Below are positions 7,463 to 13,456 of a DNA stretch of 23,434 bases, in pieces; the first letter of the stretch is position 1; each line of letters starts with the position of its first letter. Position numbers and translations under genes: made by a program. The notes beneath the pieces were generated by a model. It did not search any database and was not told the DNA's origin. It saw only the letters and a list, made by a program, of their open reading frames with translations. The stretch comes from an uncultured Bacteroidales bacterium (GTDB taxonomy: Bacteria > Bacteroidota > Bacteroidia > Bacteroidales > Paludibacteraceae), in NCBI GenBank assembly GCA_937911235.1, contig CALDPN010000187.1, forward strand, positions 1 to 23,434. The letters run 5' to 3'.

Positions 7463-8356
7463 ATGAGAAAATTAATTAAGACATTAATAGTGTCTGTAGC
7501 AATATTTGGAAATGTTTTTTGTATGTCTGCGTCGCAAGATAATGAAGCGTATATACAAAAATATTGTAACATTGCTATGCGTGAAATGAACGATTATGGT
7601 ATTCCTGCATCTATTACGCTAGCACAAGGTATATTGGAGTCTGCTGCAGGTACTAGTAGATTGGCAGTGCAAGCAAACAACCACTTTGGCATTAAATGTC
7701 ACAACGATTGGTCTGGAGAAAAGATTTATCACGACGACGATAAAAGAAACGAATGCTTTAGAAAATACGAAAGAGCAGAAGAATCTTTTATAGACCACTC
7801 TCAGTTTCTTAAAGACAGACCACGTTATTCATTCCTTTTTGAATTGGATAAAACAGACTACAAAGCTTGGGCAAAAGGCTTGAAACAAGCAGGTTATGCT
7901 ACAGACCCAAACTATCCAAACAGACTTATTACACTTATAGAAAAATACGAACTATATAAGTACGATAAAGAAAGTTTTACCTCTAAAGAAGAAGGTGTAA
8001 AAACACCAGCGAAAACTGTAAAAGAGAAAAACGAATCTGGACTTAAATATGTTTATGTACAAAAGGGCGAGTCTTATTATACTATAGCTGTGAAATATAA
8101 TATACCTTTTGGTCTTATTTATTCATACAACGATGTTGATAGAAAAACTCGTCAACCAGAAGAAGGTACTGTAGTTTATTTGCAAAAGAAAAAGAAAAAA
8201 ATCACTTGGGGAGACGGACTTCATGTGGTAAAAAAAGGTGAGTCTATGCACGATATATCTCAAAAATATGGTATCCGTTTGCATAGCCTATACGATTTAA
8301 ATAATATGCCTTACGATGCAAAGGCTGAAGTTGGACAATTATTAAAACTTAGATAA
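7463..8356 (+). CDS. Secreted N-acetylglucosaminidase with two LysM domains
   Basis: This is a peptidoglycan hydrolase of the GH73-type glucosaminidase family (FlgJ/mannosyl-glycoprotein endo-beta-N-acetylglucosaminidase-like), acting in the periplasm or at the cell surface. The 297 residues start with a Sec signal peptide (about 1-24). The catalytic domain (about 27-168) has ITLAQGILESAAGTSRLA, with E59 as the likely acid, and NNHFGIKCHNDW, FRKYERAEESFIDHSQFL and YATDPNYPNRL as family blocks. LysM 1 (about 196-240, YVQKGESYYTIAVKYNI) and LysM 2 (about 253-296, HVVKKGESMHDISQKYGI) anchor it to glycan chains. A basic KKKKK stretch separates the LysM units. The Wzz-like gene starts one base after its stop, so the two are co-transcribed. 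Confidence 0.93.
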   Translation: MRKLIKTLIVSVAIFGNVFCMSASQDNEAYIQKYCNIAMREMNDYGIPASITLAQGILESAAGTSRLAVQANNHFGIKCHNDWSGEKIYHDDDKRNECFRKYERAEESFIDHSQFLKDRPRYSFLFELDKTDYKAWAKGLKQAGYATDPNYPNRLITLIEKYELYKYDKESFTSKEEGVKTPAKTVKEKNESGLKYVYVQKGESYYTIAVKYNIPFGLIYSYNDVDRKTRQPEEGTVVYLQKKKKKITWGDGLHVVKKGESMHDISQKYGIRLHSLYDLNNMPYDAKAEVGQLLKLR

Positions 8357-8357
8357 T

Positions 8358-9305
8358 ATGGAAAATAAAAATCAAGAAAAAGAACTAGATTTACTAGACT
8401 TATTGGCAATTTTCTGGAACTTTTTAAAGTCTTATTTCTTTAAACCTTTATGTCTTGTTATAAAAATCTGTTTTAAAAGATGGTATGTACTTTTTGCTGC
8501 TGTCTTGTTAGGCATTGTCATGTCTATCGTTGTTCCAAAATTTATTATCACAAAATATAATGCCGAAATTATTCTTAAAAACAATGTAGCAATCAGTACA
8601 AGTTACATTAAAGAAATAGAAGGTCTGTCTGAAATGAACAGAGGTAGATTGGCTACTATTCTGCAACTAGACAACGAAACTCTAAAAAATTTAGTTCAAT
8701 TAAGACCACACAGAGTAATTTCTATCGACTCAACACTAATAAACTATACTGTTGACAAAGAAGATGTAACGAAGGAAGAAAACCATAAATATAAAATACA
8801 TCCATCTATGTTAGCCTTGGAAGTGATGGCAAAAGATACAGCTTCACTATCAATCTTTGCAGATGCGGTGATTAACTATCTAAACGAACGTTCTTCTTTC
8901 TCTATTCTAAACGACAGACGTCTTTCTGTAATGAGAAGCGAGTTAAGCACATTTAAAAATGAGATAAAATTATTAGATTCACTTCGTTATATTCAATATT
9001 TCACCTCAGATGCAAATCAAGTTGTGTTAGGTACATCTGGTGAAACATTCAGTATCAAAGACAAAAATCAATGGATTCAAAGCGATTTGATGGCTCTAAA
9101 ATCTAGAGTTATCAATATCGAAAGCAGATTGAATAGCGATACATTGGCGTTAGAAAAAATTACAGCACTTTCTATCTCAGACACATATAGCAACCACCCA
9201 ATGAAAACAGCTCCTAAATATTGTATTGTATTATTTGTGCTAGCATTAATTTCTATTTTGCTTTTCGAATACAGAGGAAATATTAAGGAATGGCTTAAAA
9301 AATAA
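8358..9305 (+). CDS. Wzz-like polysaccharide chain-length determinant protein
   Basis: The 315-residue protein has the two-helix plan of polysaccharide co-polymerases: a short cytoplasmic N-terminus, a membrane helix (about 43-60), a periplasmic region with a predicted coiled coil (about 190-275), then a second helix (about 287-303) preceded by NHPMKTAPK, like the Pro-containing segment before TM2 in Wzz. Such proteins set the length of O-antigen or capsule chains together with a Wzy polymerase. No tyrosine kinase domain follows TM2. It is shorter than many Bacteroidota homologues. It sits one base after the glucosaminidase gene and 6 bp before the S9-like gene, with no polymerase or flippase nearby, so the polymer is unknown. 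The sequence signal is moderate; the topology is clear. Confidence 0.75.
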   Translation: MENKNQEKELDLLDLLAIFWNFLKSYFFKPLCLVIKICFKRWYVLFAAVLLGIVMSIVVPKFIITKYNAEIILKNNVAISTSYIKEIEGLSEMNRGRLATILQLDNETLKNLVQLRPHRVISIDSTLINYTVDKEDVTKEENHKYKIHPSMLALEVMAKDTASLSIFADAVINYLNERSSFSILNDRRLSVMRSELSTFKNEIKLLDSLRYIQYFTSDANQVVLGTSGETFSIKDKNQWIQSDLMALKSRVINIESRLNSDTLALEKITALSISDTYSNHPMKTAPKYCIVLFVLALISILLFEYRGNIKEWLKK

Positions 9306-9311
9306 ACTTTA

Positions 9312-11222
9312 ATGAAAAAACTTATATCAATAATATTACTTGCTTTTGTAGCTACTTTAGCATATTCTGCGCCAGTGCTTGTGCCAATGAATAATGCTAA
9401 GGAATATGCGCGCCTTAGTGAAAATAAAAAGGTGCTTGTAAAAGGCGATTACAAAACAGGTAAAGAAGATACTCTAGTAGTGTTTTCAAAAATGCGTCAG
9501 CATCCACTTGAAGTGGTAGAAGCATTTCGTTTTTCTCCACAAGAAGACAAAATTCTTCTTAAAAGTGGTGCAGAATATTATGTTTATAGAATAGGAACAA
9601 ACAGAGCCGATAAACTATCAAATAATGGCTCTCAAACTGCACCTATTTTCTCGCCAGATGGCAACAATGTGGCATTTATTCGCGCAAATAATATCTATAT
9701 CAAACGCCTACAGTTTGATACAGAAGTGCAAGTAACCACAGACGGTGGGGCAGAAGTGTCAAACGGTCTTCACTCACAAAAAATTACTCAAGCATTTGGC
9801 AATTTGGTTTCTATGCTTTGGTCTAAAGACAATTCGTCTTTAATCTATATTAAAAACCAACAAGTGTATGTGTATAACGTGCAGTTTAAATGGCACAAAC
9901 AAGTTGCGCTTCCAAACTTTACCGACGGATATGTTACTCATATCCAATGGACTAATTCAGAAGACCAATTTGTAGTTATGTATTTAAACCGTCTGCAAAC
10001 AGAACTTAGTGTTGCACTTGTAAACGTGGAGTCGCTAGTAGCGAAACGTATTTACAACTACAAGGAAGATAAATTTATTTCACCAGAAAATGCTAGTTAT
10101 ATATTAATCTTCCCAGATGCTAGCGAATTTGGTGTGCTAGAGGAAAAAGATGGTTACAATCACCTTCACGTATATTCAATAAACAATGGTAGATATATCT
10201 ATCAAGTGGGAAAAGGTGACTATGATGTGACCAAAATCTATGGCTACGACCCAAAATCTAAGCAGATTTTCTATCAATCAAATGGCAATGGACCTCTAAA
10301 TCGTGGAATTTATGCTATAAATGTAAAATCTGGCAAACGTACACCAATTGCAGTGGCAGAAGGTACAAATGATGCATTTTTCTCAAAAGATTTTAAATAC
10401 TTTGAACTTATCTATAGTAGTGTAAATCAACCACATATCTATTCTGTTTGCGAGTCTGATGGTGATGTTTTGCGTGAGCTTCACAAAGATGTGATGAGCG
10501 AAACCATAAAGAAAGAGTTTTTCCAATTTACAGATAGTTTATCTGGCTGGATTATTAGAAAATCAGGAGTAACAAATGCACCTGTGATTTTTGATGTGGT
10601 AGATACACAAAACCAATGGAAGAAAGATATTTCATATAAACTTGCTGAGCAAGGCTATGTGGTGGCGCAAGTGACAACACATGGTTTTATGGGATATGGT
10701 GAGTATTATAAAAAATCTACCCATGGTAATATCTTCAAAGTACCTGCACTAGATTATATAGCAGCGGCTAAAGGTCTTATAAAAGCTGGCATAGCGAACC
10801 CTAAAAATGTATTTATGATGGGAAATCGCATGGCTGGTGGGGTAGTGCTTTCTGCACTTATGCAAGAAAAAACTCCATTTGTGGGTGGTATCGTGATTTC
10901 TCCAGTAACAGACCTTGTAAACTATAATAAGGCTGTGGTGGAACGCTATATGAAACAACATGGTGCTACTGCTGGCTATAGAACCAACTCTGCAGTGGGC
11001 AACGCTAAAAATATTAAAGGTAAACTTCTTATTGTTCACTCTATGAACGACGGTATGAACTCTATCGAGAACACAAACCGCCTGATAGAAGAACTTGTAG
11101 AAGCAGGCGTGCAATTTGAAATGCAGCTTTATCCAAACAAAGACGAAAGTTTCACTGCATCGCTTCTTCAACCACACCTATATAATAGGATTTTGAATTT
11201 CTTAAAGAATAATGTGAAATAG
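9312..11222 (+). CDS. S9 (DPP IV-like) family protein lacking catalytic Ser and His: probable pseudo-peptidase
   Basis: The 636-residue secreted protein (signal peptide about 1-19, ending LAYSA) has the layout of Bacteroidota dipeptidyl-peptidase IV: an N-terminal beta-propeller (about 60-400, with PIFSPDGNNVAFIR) and a C-terminal alpha/beta-hydrolase domain (about 415-636). The fold blocks align well: YVVAQVTTHGFMGYGEYYKK, GGIVISPVTDLVNY, KGKLLIVHSMNDGMNSIENT. The nucleophile elbow, GxSxGG in active enzymes, reads GNRMAGG with R506 at the Ser position. The His of the NHG motif is replaced by E612 in YPNKDESF. The Asp (D580) remains. The double-Glu motif (DWVYEEEF-like) that holds the substrate amino terminus is replaced by SQKITQAF (about 155-162). 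The protein is also shorter than typical DPP IV (about 720-740). The frame is intact. It is probably a periplasmic or surface binding or scaffold protein. Confidence 0.85.
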   Translation: MKKLISIILLAFVATLAYSAPVLVPMNNAKEYARLSENKKVLVKGDYKTGKEDTLVVFSKMRQHPLEVVEAFRFSPQEDKILLKSGAEYYVYRIGTNRADKLSNNGSQTAPIFSPDGNNVAFIRANNIYIKRLQFDTEVQVTTDGGAEVSNGLHSQKITQAFGNLVSMLWSKDNSSLIYIKNQQVYVYNVQFKWHKQVALPNFTDGYVTHIQWTNSEDQFVVMYLNRLQTELSVALVNVESLVAKRIYNYKEDKFISPENASYILIFPDASEFGVLEEKDGYNHLHVYSINNGRYIYQVGKGDYDVTKIYGYDPKSKQIFYQSNGNGPLNRGIYAINVKSGKRTPIAVAEGTNDAFFSKDFKYFELIYSSVNQPHIYSVCESDGDVLRELHKDVMSETIKKEFFQFTDSLSGWIIRKSGVTNAPVIFDVVDTQNQWKKDISYKLAEQGYVVAQVTTHGFMGYGEYYKKSTHGNIFKVPALDYIAAAKGLIKAGIANPKNVFMMGNRMAGGVVLSALMQEKTPFVGGIVISPVTDLVNYNKAVVERYMKQHGATAGYRTNSAVGNAKNIKGKLLIVHSMNDGMNSIENTNRLIEELVEAGVQFEMQLYPNKDESFTASLLQPHLYNRILNFLKNNVK

Positions 11223-11253
11223 TTAGGAGTTAGGAATTAGGAGTTAGGAGTTA
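11222..11253 (+). repeat. Heptamer tandem repeat array, (GTTAGGA)4 plus GTTA
   Basis: The array starts at the last base of the TAG stop of the S9-like gene. It has three perfect GTTAGGA units and one ATTAGGA unit (third position), then GTTA. It is in the orientation opposite to the array at 49-80 on the plus strand, and is sense to the upstream gene. Confidence 0.95.
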
Positions 11254-11298
11254 TTTATATCAATATATTACTAATTAAACAATAAAATAAACATATAT

Positions 11299-12201
11299 AT
11301 GAAACCAACATTATTTGTTATGGCGGCTGGTATGGGTAGTCGCTATGGCGGTCTAAAACAAATGGACGGACTAGGTCCAAACGGCGAAACAATCATCGAT
11401 TACTCTATCTACGACGCTATTAGAGTGGGTTTTGGTAAAGTTGTATTCGTAATTAGAAGAGACTTTGCACAAGATTTCCAAGATATCGTAGTGTCTAAAT
11501 TTCAAGACAAAATACAAGTGGAACTTGTTTTCCAAGATATTGACAATCTTCCAGAGGGATTCTCTCCAAATCCAGAACGCGTGAAACCATGGGGTACAAA
11601 CCACGCGGTGCTTATGGGTCGTGGTGTGGTAAACGAACCATTTGCTGTAATCAACGGCGACGACTTTTATGGCTACGAATCTTTCAAAGTGCTTTGCAAT
11701 CAGCTAGTTTCTATGGAAGGTAAAAAAGGTGAATACTGCATGGTAGGCTTCCCAGTGAAAAACACCCTTTCAAATAGTGGTACAGTGTCTCGTGGTGTTT
11801 GTGAAACAGATGCAGAAGGTTACCTAACATCTATCGAAGAACACACCAAAATTGAAGAAGTAAACGGAGTAATCGTAAATCACAACGAAGACGGTACTGA
11901 AAAAACAATCGCTGCAAACACTCCTGTTTCTATGAATATGTGGGGCTTCACACCAGAATATTTCGACTATTCATACGAAGCATTCAAAGACTTCCTAAAA
12001 GTAAACGAAAAACAACTTAAAGCAGAATTCTATATTCCTACCATGGTTGACACCCTTATCAACGACGGCAGAGCAAAAGTAAAAGTGCTAGAAACCACAG
12101 CAAAATGGTTTGGCGTTACCTACATTGAAGATAAACCAAATGTGCTTCTTCAAATTAATGAGTTGATTGCTAAAGGGGTTTATCCTAATAAACTATGGTA
12201 A
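11299..12201 (+). CDS. Sugar nucleotidyltransferase (NTP_transferase family)
   Basis: This 300-residue cytoplasmic enzyme belongs to the family that makes NDP-sugars from an NTP and a sugar 1-phosphate. The nucleotide-binding signature is FVMAAGMGSRYGGLKQ (6-21). KPWGTNHAVLMG (96-107) and the metal-binding NGDDFYG (119-125) follow. The single Rossmann-type domain has no left-handed beta-helix acyltransferase. Family members include glucose-1-phosphate uridylyl/thymidylyl transferases; the specificity cannot be read here. It lies 76 bp after the S9-like gene, beyond the heptamer array, so it may still belong to that transcript. No TAnnTTTG element is seen in the gap. Confidence 0.85.
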   Translation: MKPTLFVMAAGMGSRYGGLKQMDGLGPNGETIIDYSIYDAIRVGFGKVVFVIRRDFAQDFQDIVVSKFQDKIQVELVFQDIDNLPEGFSPNPERVKPWGTNHAVLMGRGVVNEPFAVINGDDFYGYESFKVLCNQLVSMEGKKGEYCMVGFPVKNTLSNSGTVSRGVCETDAEGYLTSIEEHTKIEEVNGVIVNHNEDGTEKTIAANTPVSMNMWGFTPEYFDYSYEAFKDFLKVNEKQLKAEFYIPTMVDTLINDGRAKVKVLETTAKWFGVTYIEDKPNVLLQINELIAKGVYPNKLW

Positions 12202-12207
12202 GTTTTC

Positions 12208-12326
12208 GATTTATTTTATAGGCAATCTTCGTCGTTGCCCTTGTCTTCAAAATCCTCATTTACGATTAGTAAACTCCGGTTTTTCAGACTTCGGGACGCC
12301 TAGAATCTTATCCTCTAAAATAAATC
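12208..12326. repeat. Long inverted-repeat element with internal hairpins after the nucleotidyltransferase gene
   Basis: The arms GATTTATTTTATAGG (12208-12222) and CCTCTAAAATAAATC (12312-12326) are inverted copies with one mismatch in 15. Between them are smaller inverted repeats: GGCAA/TTGCC (12221-12225 and 12235-12239) and TTTAC/GTAAA (12259-12263 and 12269-12273). The interior is richer in G+C than its surroundings. The element begins 7 bp after the stop at 12201. The interior is reminiscent of dispersed intergenic repeats of Bacteroidales, which I cannot verify here. Confidence 0.7.
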
Positions 12327-12351
12327 TCTTATGTAGATTGTAATCATATTA

Positions 12352-12381
12352 GAACCCTCGTTAGAGGGTTCCCCTTTTTTT
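12352..12381 (+). terminator. Intrinsic terminator
   Basis: GAACCCTC and GAGGGTTC form a perfect 8-bp stem with a GTTA loop (12352-12371), followed by CCC and seven T (12375-12381). It ends plus-strand transcription from the nucleotidyltransferase gene. On the minus strand the flank after the stem is TTCTAATATG, a weak tract, so it is mainly a plus-strand terminator. Confidence 0.9.
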
Positions 12382-12382
12382 G

Positions 12383-12474
12383 TAGGCAGGTGTCAGAGGG
12401 CGTAGCCCGGCGACGCCTGTGTAAATGTTCCCCATCAAGGGCACCCCGCAGGGTGCAACCGAGCGGAGCGAGTT
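12383..12474. repeat. GC-rich cluster of hairpins downstream of the metallo-hydrolase gene
   Basis: This is a sharply GC-rich stretch in AT-rich surroundings. Hairpin 1 pairs CAGGTGTC (12387-12394) with GACGCCTG (12412-12419), with one G-T wobble, and contains a nested GGGC-GTA-GCCC hairpin (12398-12408). Hairpin 2 pairs GCACCC (12441-12446) with GGGTGC (12451-12456) around CGCA. Then come GAGCGGAGCGAG and the TAA stop of the minus-strand gene (12473-12475). It may act as the 3' end of that gene or be a REP-like repeat. Confidence 0.7.
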
Positions 12475-13246
12475 ATAAATTAATTTCTAGAATTTTTGTT
12501 CTTGGTAGTGGCGCTAAGTTGATGTTTTTACCTTGCAATGCGGTTGTTGCAGCACGCATTACTGTGTCGGGAGTGTTATTGTTGTTACTTAAGTGGCAGA
12601 AGAATATGTTTTTCCAATTCTCCATGTAGTTTTCTGCCAAGAAACGCATTGTCACGTGGTTTGCAAGGTGACCACAGCCTCCTAAAATGCGTTGTTTCAA
12701 TAAATAGTGGTAACTACCATTAAGAAGCATTTCTTCGTCATAATTTGCTTCTATCACCACGTGGTCTGCTTTGCAAATATATTCGCACGCCTTTTCATTT
12801 ATTCCGCCAAGGTCTGTGGCAAGAGTAATTTTATCTCCCTCAAACTCTATGTGGTAACCCACACATTGGCTAGAGTCGTGTTCCACCTCAAATGCTGTTA
12901 TCTTAAAGTCTTTGACACAAACCTCTTCAAGTATGTTTATTGGTCTTTTGCAAGTATAAAGTTTTTCGGTAATCTTGTAGCATTTATTTATACCTTTAAG
13001 AATATCCTCTGTAGAATACACTGGAATGCTATACACTTCGCCCAATGTGCCTACGCTTTTAATATGGTCAAAGTGGTCGTGGGTTATAAACACACCATAA
13101 ATTTGACTTAGTTCATAACCAGCTTCCTTAAGGTATTTTTTTATTTTTCTAGAGCTAATACCAGCATCAATAAGTATTCCGTATTTGTCGTTTCCCACGA
13201 AATAACAATTGCCACTACTACCGCTTCCGAAGCTAATAAATTTCAT
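12473..13246 (-). CDS. YycJ/WalJ-type metallo-beta-lactamase-fold hydrolase
   Basis: The 257-residue cytoplasmic protein belongs to the MBL-fold group of YycJ/WalJ, proposed to act as a 5'-3' exonuclease or in cell-wall regulation. It begins with SFGSGSSGNCYFV and has the metal motif THDHFDH (55-61: H56, H58, D60, H61). Further ligands are likely H123 (EVEHDSS), D145 (TLATDLGG) and H218 (CHLSNNNNTP). GGCGHLANH (189-197) is the conserved HLSN-like block. The family's length is about 265, so the gene is complete. It is transcribed alone on the minus strand from a TAnnTTTG element 20 bp upstream. Its exact substrate is not known from the sequence. A divergent promoter for the large secreted protein lies in the same 210-bp gap. 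Confidence 0.88.
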   Translation of the reverse strand: MKFISFGSGSSGNCYFVGNDKYGILIDAGISSRKIKKYLKEAGYELSQIYGVFITHDHFDHIKSVGTLGEVYSIPVYSTEDILKGINKCYKITEKLYTCKRPINILEEVCVKDFKITAFEVEHDSSQCVGYHIEFEGDKITLATDLGGINEKACEYICKADHVVIEANYDEEMLLNGSYHYLLKQRILGGCGHLANHVTMRFLAENYMENWKNIFFCHLSNNNNTPDTVMRAATTALQGKNINLAPLPRTKILEINL

Positions 13247-13265
13247 GTTTTTTATTTTAGGACTG

Positions 13266-13273
13266 CAAAATTA
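13266..13273 (-). promoter_or_regulatory. -7 element (TAATTTTG) for the metallo-hydrolase gene
   Basis: TAATTTTG on the minus strand matches TAnnTTTG. It lies 20 bp before the ATG at 13246. A TTG lies 21 bp further upstream on the same strand, a plausible -33 element. A 7-bp inverted repeat abuts it at 13273-13292. Confidence 0.55.
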
Positions 13274-13292
13274 ACATTTTTCTACAAATGTT
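13273..13292. promoter_or_regulatory. Inverted repeat between promoter elements, possible operator
   Basis: AACATTT (13273-13279) and AAATGTT (13286-13292) are perfect inverted copies with a 6-bp spacer. They lie between the likely -33 and -7 elements of the minus-strand gene. This would suit a dimeric repressor, but the sequence is AT-rich and chance is possible. Confidence 0.3.
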
Positions 13293-13378
13293 ATCAACAA
13301 AATGAGTTTTTAGGCTTAAAAAATTTGTTTAAGTATTTGAAATATTCTAAATTTACATTCGATAGCATATTTCAATCG

Positions 13379-13409
13379 TTTGAAGTGTTCGTTTATCGCA
13401 ATAACTTTG
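13379..13409 (+). promoter_or_regulatory. Bacteroidota promoter for the large secreted protein
   Basis: TTTG at 13379-13382 and TAACTTTG at 13402-13409, 19 bp apart, match the -33/-7 consensus (TTTG, TAnnTTTG). The leader to the ATG at 13457 is about 40 nt. This is the best promoter match in the window and predicts good expression. Confidence 0.75.
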
Positions 13410-13456
13410 TACCTTAAAAAATCAAATAATTAACCTATTTATTAACCAAAAATTAA

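Noticed and set aside
10749..11177. 142-codon minus-strand open frame inside the S9-like gene
   Set aside because: Antisense to a conserved hydrolase domain, with His- and Phe-rich composition and no start context.
12390..12629. 79-codon plus-strand open frame across the GC-rich hairpins
   Set aside because: It runs through the hairpin cluster and the antisense strand of the well-supported metallo-hydrolase gene; the peptide is Arg/Cys-rich and has no family look.
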